From positions 1 through 33,968 of IMG/VR virus record IMGVR_UViG_3300022693_001297: a DNA stretch of 33,968 bases; one strand, 5' to 3'. The translations under genes and the position numbers were made by a program. Under the pieces are notes generated by a model. The model saw only the letters and a list, made by a program, of their open reading frames with translations, made no database searches and was not told the origin of the DNA. The stretch is from a virus. Within the stretch, counting starts at the first letter, position 1, and each line of letters begins with the position of its first letter. This document shows, in pieces, positions 30,228-33,968 of this stretch.

Positions 30228-33200
30228 TGGCGAAACTCCGACCGGTAAAAACCAACTTTACGAATGGTGAGGTTGACCCTCTAATTACAATGCGCTCCGA
30301 TTTGGAGTTATTTGTAAATGGTGCCGCTAAAATGCGTAACGTCTTAGCCTTCCCCCAGGGTGGTTTCAGGCGCAGAGATGGCCTGGAAACCATGACCCAA
30401 ATTCCTCCGACAGGGGCAGAACCCATAGGATTGGCTGATATTGAAATAGCCTCAGGTGGTACAGGTTATGTGGTTGATGATATTTTAACTGTTTTGGGTG
30501 GGATATCCTCTCTGGCCGCACAATTCAGAGTGGCTGAGGTAACCGCAGGAGTGATTACAGAAATTGAAATGACAAGGATAGGAGATTATTCGATTGTTCC
30601 TTTAACACCGCCAGCCTCAACCAGTGGAGGAAGCGGAACGGGCGCAACTGTAAATTTTACAGCCAATCCCCAGGATGTTGTTAAATTAATAGATTTCAGT
30701 TTTTCTATCAGCCAGAATTATATAATCGCCTTCACGGTTGGCCGCTACTATGTATTCCGGAAAGAAGATACCGGGTCCGGACCCAACCAATTAGTTTTTG
30801 AAGATATTAACGGGGTCTATGATAACCAGCAGTTAAACGAAATCACCTGGACGCAAAGTCTGGACGTTATGATTATTTTTCATAATGAACTGCCCATGCG
30901 AAAATTTACGCGGGTAGCTGAAACTAACTGGACTTTCGTTGAATTTTTCGTAACCAATCCTCCGACCTTTGCATTTGGTCTTATCCAAACTTCCAGTATA
31001 AGTGTGACCTTTGGCGCTTCTACCTTAGTAGGTTCAATCAGACAGGTTACAGCCGCACCCAATACTTTTGTGAGTTCTGATGTTGGTAAATATATAAGAA
31101 TTTTTGCGGGTATTGATGCGGACGGGCAAAACTTTTCCTCATATTTAAGAATCACTACTTTTACATCTAATGCAATAGTGCAAGCTACTTTCTTGGTTTT
31201 GCCAATAGTAAGCACTATAGCTTCTTATTCTGTAGGAGGCACAGACTGGCTTATAGAGGAAGAAGAATTTAGCCCTGCACATGGTTATCCCAGATGCGGC
31301 CAGTTTTACCAGGGGCGTCTGGTTACAGCGGCCACAACCGATCGACCCCAAACTATGTTTACGTCCAGAGCCGGGGATATCAACGATTTTAACAGCGGTA
31401 CAACGGCGGACGACCTGGGCATAGTTGCAACGGCTGATTCGGGAACGCAAACAATAATTCAGAATATCCATGCCGGGCGCCATCTTCAATTTTTCGGGGA
31501 CAATTCAGAATACTATATTCCCATTTCAGAGTTTGAGCCTATTACTCCTAATAATTTTTCATTCAGGCAAACCAGCACAATAGGATCGATTGCAGGAATC
31601 CCGGTCTTTGACGTTGATGGTATCGTTTATTTTACTCAGCGCGGTGGCGAATCGTTTAGAGAGTTCGCTTTTGTCGATGGCGTTAAGGCTTATGAGGCAA
31701 ATGTGGTTTCTCTTTTTTCCAGTCACTTAATCAGGAATCCTAATGATGCGGCATTTAAGAAATCCTTAAATACAGAAGATGGTAATTATATTTGGGTTGT
31801 GAATGGGGATGATTTTTCTTTAGCCGTTTTCAGTTTATTGAAATCCGAATTGATCAACGCTTGGTCATTGCAGACTACACAAGGAAAATTTAAAGGCGTT
31901 GCGGTATCAGACCAGGATACTTATTTCCATATCAGCCGTAATCCTGGGGGAACCATAGACTTTTCCGGAAACTTTAGGGAATTGTCAGTTAGTCAGGGCG
32001 CAGACTCTAACCCCCAGGGTGTCGCAATGAGTAACGACGGAACCATGATGTTTGTGGTGAGTAATAAGACAGACAAAGTTTACGAATATGCTCTCAATAC
32101 TCCATTCAGTTTGGAGCGAGTGGTTTTCACTGGAAACGAGTTTGACCTGTCCGGGGAAACTTTAGAGCCTAAGGACATCGTTATCAGTCCAGACGGTTTG
32201 AAAATGTTTATTATCGCCTTGGATTCTGATGAAATCATTGAATACGATATGGCCGACCCGAACAGCCTTTTTCTGGGCAATGTAACGGACTCCGGCTTTC
32301 GATTGGATTTAGATGCGGCAGGTATAAACGATCCAACAGGACTGGATTTCAGTGTGAATGGGATTGATATTCTTCTAGTCGATTCTGTTTTAGATAAATG
32401 TTTTCATTTCACCGCTAATACAGCATTTACCTTTGAAGATGGAACCGTAGATACTGGTCAAGAGTTGGATAACTCCGGGCAATCTATAAACCCTCAAGAT
32501 GCTAAATGGAGTGGGGACGGTTTCAGGGTCTTTGTTGTCGATGGAACAGAAGAGAAGATTTTTCAATATGTTTTAACAACAGCTTTTGACCTGGATACGG
32601 CTAACATTATTGATGTTATTTCTTTTTCAGTAGCGAATGAAGACCTCACACCTTTCGGAATGACATTTAGTTCAAATGGATTAAAGATTTTTATTGCAGG
32701 AACAACCACTGATTCTATTTATGAGTATGATCTTTCTAACCCTTTCATGTTCGGTCCTAAAACAGATTGGATTGAGTTTTTCCAGAGGAATTTAAGATTT
32801 GACGCTGCGGTTTGCCAGTTCAGCGGTATCACCACTCCCATAACTGAAATCACAGGACAAACTCAATTAGCCAATGAAACTGTGGGAATCATCATTGACG
32901 ATATTATCTATGAAAATCAGGTCGTGGATGCCGATGGGGATTTAACTTTCCCAATTGAAGCCCATTATAATTTTCAAATCGGTTTACCTTTCCCGAATAT
33001 CATTTTACCTGATGAGAATAATGTAGATGTTGACACTGGTTTTAATGTCCTGGTCCGGACTTTACCGGCTGATGTTTTGCTTCAAACAGGAACGACAATG
33101 GGAAAAAAGAAACGAGTTGTTTCCTGTACCGTTCGCTTTGTCGATACCCAAGGGTTTTATTTGCAATCCAACCTGGTTCCTTTCAGGTTTTTGCCTCAAG

Positions 33201-33352
33201 TCCTGGACCGTCCCATTCCATTACAGACCGGGGAAAAAGAATTAAGGGGTTTGCTGGGTTATAACAATCTGGGTGAAATCACAATAGCACAGAGAGAACC
33301 CCTGGCCATGACCGTCCTGGGCATGGGTTACGATCTTTCTACAGGGACATAA
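30227..33352 (+). CDS. Tail nozzle protein (T7 gp12-like) with inserted propeller-like repeats
   Basis: 1041 residues from GTG 30227. The N-terminus (FTNGEVDPLITMRSDLELFV) and conserved middle (HGYPRCGQFYQGRLVTAATT, GDNSEYYIPIS) and C-terminal parts (IEFFQRNLRFDAAV, LPADVLLQTGTTMGKKKRV) are those of podoviral tail nozzle/stabilisation proteins. Three extra modules are inserted: a GGTGY-VDD-LTVLGG domain (~68-150), a beta segment near 260-340, and ~270 residues (about 573-845) of five propeller-like repeats (DGLKMFI, DGFRVFVVDG) of the same family as in the tail fibre. The last insertion sits between the HISRN strand and the WIEFF segment that are adjacent in ordinary family members. It would be displayed on the outside of the tail tip. 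Stop overlaps the next start (TAATG). Confidence 0.85.
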   Translation: MAKLRPVKTNFTNGEVDPLITMRSDLELFVNGAAKMRNVLAFPQGGFRRRDGLETMTQIPPTGAEPIGLADIEIASGGTGYVVDDILTVLGGISSLAAQFRVAEVTAGVITEIEMTRIGDYSIVPLTPPASTSGGSGTGATVNFTANPQDVVKLIDFSFSISQNYIIAFTVGRYYVFRKEDTGSGPNQLVFEDINGVYDNQQLNEITWTQSLDVMIIFHNELPMRKFTRVAETNWTFVEFFVTNPPTFAFGLIQTSSISVTFGASTLVGSIRQVTAAPNTFVSSDVGKYIRIFAGIDADGQNFSSYLRITTFTSNAIVQATFLVLPIVSTIASYSVGGTDWLIEEEEFSPAHGYPRCGQFYQGRLVTAATTDRPQTMFTSRAGDINDFNSGTTADDLGIVATADSGTQTIIQNIHAGRHLQFFGDNSEYYIPISEFEPITPNNFSFRQTSTIGSIAGIPVFDVDGIVYFTQRGGESFREFAFVDGVKAYEANVVSLFSSHLIRNPNDAAFKKSLNTEDGNYIWVVNGDDFSLAVFSLLKSELINAWSLQTTQGKFKGVAVSDQDTYFHISRNPGGTIDFSGNFRELSVSQGADSNPQGVAMSNDGTMMFVVSNKTDKVYEYALNTPFSLERVVFTGNEFDLSGETLEPKDIVISPDGLKMFIIALDSDEIIEYDMADPNSLFLGNVTDSGFRLDLDAAGINDPTGLDFSVNGIDILLVDSVLDKCFHFTANTAFTFEDGTVDTGQELDNSGQSINPQDAKWSGDGFRVFVVDGTEEKIFQYVLTTAFDLDTANIIDVISFSVANEDLTPFGMTFSSNGLKIFIAGTTTDSIYEYDLSNPFMFGPKTDWIEFFQRNLRFDAAVCQFSGITTPITEITGQTQLANETVGIIIDDIIYENQVVDADGDLTFPIEAHYNFQIGLPFPNIILPDENNVDVDTGFNVLVRTLPADVLLQTGTTMGKKKRVVSCTVRFVDTQGFYLQSNLVPFRFLPQVLDRPIPLQTGEKELRGLLGYNNLGEITIAQREPLAMTVLGMGYDLSTGT

Positions 33353-33906
33353 TGTCAGATAGTTTAAGTAATATATTTACGCAGACCCGGACCACCACAA
33401 CAGGTAATAGAAGGTCCACGGTAACAGGGCCTAAACTTCCCACAAGCGAGCAAGCCGCAGTTATTTTTTCCGGAGGCAAGACTTCAAACCTGTTCCTGTC
33501 CGGTCTTGATAGGGTTAATCAGGGTCTTGCAGGTCTTGACGTTGCCAAGTCCCAAAAGAACCAGGCCCGGCTTATTGACTTTGAGGCTACTCAGGAAAGT
33601 TTAAAGGGAAAAGAGCAAGCGAATCTGGCATTACAGACCTTGAATGAGGTCCAGGCCGCTAATTTGGTCGCGGCATTTGCCAGTGGTATCACGGCCACAG
33701 GATCGGCGGCCAGAGCTCAAACTGATGTAGCGAAACAAGCTGCTTTTGTTGTCCAATTAGGGAAGGCTCAAACCCGCATAAGGTCCGGAGCTCTGAAACG
33801 TAGGGCTAGACAGGTTGATGATTTATCGAGGAGAACAAAAAGTAGAGCGAAAACGGATATTATTTTCGGCAGTATCACCGCCGCCGCTTCTTTATTTCTA
33901 GGGTAA
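33352..33906 (+). CDS. Internal virion protein (gp14-like)
   Basis: 184 residues, Ala/Gln/Arg-rich and helical (ALQTLNEVQAANLVAAFASG, then ITATGSAARAQTDVAKQAAF), with a Thr/Arg-rich N-terminus and a hydrophobic C-terminus (IIFGSITAAASLFLG). Size, composition and place after the nozzle gene match T7 gp14-type internal proteins, which leave the capsid to form the ejection channel. Sequence identity to gp14 was not seen, so the call rests on context. Confidence 0.6.
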   Translation: MSDSLSNIFTQTRTTTTGNRRSTVTGPKLPTSEQAAVIFSGGKTSNLFLSGLDRVNQGLAGLDVAKSQKNQARLIDFEATQESLKGKEQANLALQTLNEVQAANLVAAFASGITATGSAARAQTDVAKQAAFVVQLGKAQTRIRSGALKRRARQVDDLSRRTKSRAKTDIIFGSITAAASLFLG

Positions 33907-33908
33907 TC

Positions 33909-33968
33909 ATGGCTGAAAGACAAGCAAAAATAAATTTCGGGGGTCAGGTCACTGGCGGGTCAACGGCT
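33909..33968 (+). CDS. Start of next internal virion protein (3' truncated)
   Basis: ATG 33909, two bases after the preceding stop, opens MAERQAKINFGGQVTGGSTA and runs off the window end. By position it should be the next internal virion protein, which would lead toward the large protein whose end is at base 2. Confidence 0.5.
   Translation, partial: MAERQAKINFGGQVTGGSTA

Overview
The window is a contiguous stretch of a temperate short-tailed phage (podovirus-type) genome from a Gram-negative host. The type follows from the virion genes: large and small terminase, a T7-like head-tail connector portal, scaffold, major capsid protein, tail tubular A-like adaptor, tail nozzle protein and internal virion proteins. 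The temperate lifestyle follows from a tyrosine integrase, a CI-type HTH repressor and a recognisable attP carrying the 3' end of a tRNA gene. A Gram-negative host is indicated by an outer-membrane beta-barrel gene with signal peptide and terminal Phe, and by a lipoprotein gene. The host taxon cannot be named from this sequence.

Layout: (1) 2-5858, C-terminus of a very large internal/polyvalent virion protein, then a 1393-residue tail fibre built of an N-terminal virion anchor, 15 propeller-like repeats, two copies of a small beta domain and a C-terminal jelly-roll-like domain. (2) 5859-8160, a moron/lysogeny region with small membrane proteins, an outer-membrane barrel and the repressor on the minus strand, facing a rightward promoter with overlapping dyad and a structured, terminated leader RNA. 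(3) 8168-11491, early genes with a RecT-like annealing protein and an SMC/RecF-like ATPase. (4) 11488-13951, integrase, very small genes sharing one initiation cassette, a YopX-like gene and the attP region with three direct repeats and a tRNA-sized four-way-junction sequence. (5) 13952-16356, a DUF1376-type replication protein, a possible helicase loader and small zinc-binding proteins. (6) 16337-23220, packaging and head genes. (7) 23272-29600, lipoprotein, decoration/adhesion candidates, major capsid and five proteins sharing one N-terminal module on both sides of the capsid gene. (8) 29604-end, tail adaptor, nozzle and internal virion proteins.

Both ends lie in internal virion protein genes and attP is intact between integrase and replication genes. 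The sequence is therefore best read as a free (circular or circularly permuted) phage genome with a few kb missing, not as an integrated prophage. Genes are packed on the plus strand with ATGA/TAATG overlaps; only the repressor, the beta-barrel gene and one small membrane gene run leftward. No lysis enzyme was recognised. The most unusual points are: repeats of one propeller-like family in units of five in both the fibre and, as an insertion, the nozzle protein; the structured RNAs (early leader, attP-side tRNA-like element, three-way junction after an early gene, capsid leader); a duplicated nozzle-gene fragment behind the portal; and an integrase lacking the usual box I arginine.
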